Of a stretch of 64,000 nucleotides of DNA, positions 63,954 through 64,000 are shown one piece after another. Each line of letters opens with the position of its first letter. Within the stretch, counting starts at the first letter, position 1. Where the stretch lies: assembly GCF_014145505.1 (NCBI RefSeq), contig NZ_JACIUZ010000025.1, positions 48,344-112,343 on the forward strand, in the 5' to 3' direction. The stretch comes from Limosilactobacillus fastidiosus. GTDB lineage: Bacteria > Bacillota > Bacilli > Lactobacillales > Lactobacillaceae. The notes beneath the pieces are model-generated. The model saw only the letters and a list, made by a program, of their open reading frames with translations, had not been told where the DNA came from and searched no databases. The position numbers and the translations under genes were made by a program.

Positions 63954-64000
63954 CTGTATAACCTTCTTTACATGATTTTTGTGGTGAATTGATTGTACAA
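63954..64000 (-). promoter_or_regulatory. Upstream end of the transposase gene
   Basis: This 47-base tail contains the ribosome-binding site region (AAGAAGGTT) ahead of the transposase ATG and probably its promoter. No inverted-repeat match to the opposite side is seen, so the IS end is beyond the window. Confidence 0.4.

Larger units (their letters stand above)
62655..64000 (-). mobile_element. ISL3-family insertion sequence (right end outside window)
   Basis: One full transposase gene is present, with a candidate left end near 62655. The opposite end should lie shortly beyond position 64000. Boundaries and target duplication cannot be checked here. Confidence 0.65.

Overview
This window is a stretch of the chromosome of a low-GC Gram-positive lactic acid bacterium, most likely an obligately heterofermentative Limosilactobacillus close to L. 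reuteri. The clues are Firmicutes gene order (rpsU-phoH-ybeY-dgkA-era-recO-glyQS-dnaG-rpoD; xerD-ribT-scpA-scpB-rluB; prmA-rsmE-rel-dtd), an L-lactate dehydrogenase, a mevalonate (not MEP) isoprenoid pathway, a bile salt hydrolase, and dnaE next to pyk with no pfkA between them. I assign genus and lifestyle by inference; no rRNA or tRNA gene is visible to anchor taxonomy.

Layout. 1-1.3 kb: the 5' part of cca on the minus strand and, divergently, a degenerate tyrosine-recombinase-like gene. 1.3-20.2 kb: a long minus-strand block with a TPR protein, HU, Der, S1, Cmk, a LysM protein, RecQ and its HTH partner, an FMN-riboswitch-controlled RibU, RluB, ScpB, ScpA, RibT, a XerD homologue, CvfB, pyruvate kinase and DnaE. 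20.3-25.9 kb: a DUF2929 protein, a Zn/Mn ABC transporter with a candidate metalloregulator operator, PepT, a Nif3 protein and TrmK. 26-37.6 kb: an aminotransferase followed by the macromolecular-synthesis region (rpoD, dnaG, glyS, glyQ with a T-box, recO, era, dgkA, ybeY, phoH). 37.7-40 kb: an argG-argH deletion remnant and bsh, placed between phoH and the yqeY/rpsU pair. 40.3-45.6 kb: an amino-acid ABC importer (fused binding protein/permease plus ATPase), aspS with a T-box, and a fructosamine-kinase-like gene. 45.8-51 kb: dtd, rel, a small membrane protein, rsmE, prmA and an unknown 99-residue gene. 51-57.7 kb: a short TTG-started membrane protein, ldh, a DMT transporter, dnaD, tseB and dinG. 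57.8-62.5 kb: mevalonate genes mvk-mvaD-mvaK2, then fni and a YagU-family gene. 62.7 kb to the end: an ISL3-family transposase whose element runs off the window.

Functionally this is mostly core housekeeping: chromosome segregation (ScpAB), replication (DnaE, DnaG, DnaD), translation (S1, S21, GlyRS, AspRS, Der, Era, YbeY, modification enzymes), stringent response (Rel), lower glycolysis and lactate formation (Pyk, Ldh), and isoprenoid supply. Visible regulation includes one FMN riboswitch, two T-boxes, a candidate Rex operator at ldh, a candidate CcpA cre at pyk and a Fur-family-like operator at the metal transporter.

The least ordinary observation is that both tyrosine-recombinase homologues have lost catalytic residues. 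The scpA-linked XerD homologue has replaced four of the six canonical active-site residues, and the 275-residue protein near the left edge has lost more. Both look like DNA-binding or structural derivatives rather than working recombinases. I saw no CRISPR array, prophage, restriction system or obvious new defence island.
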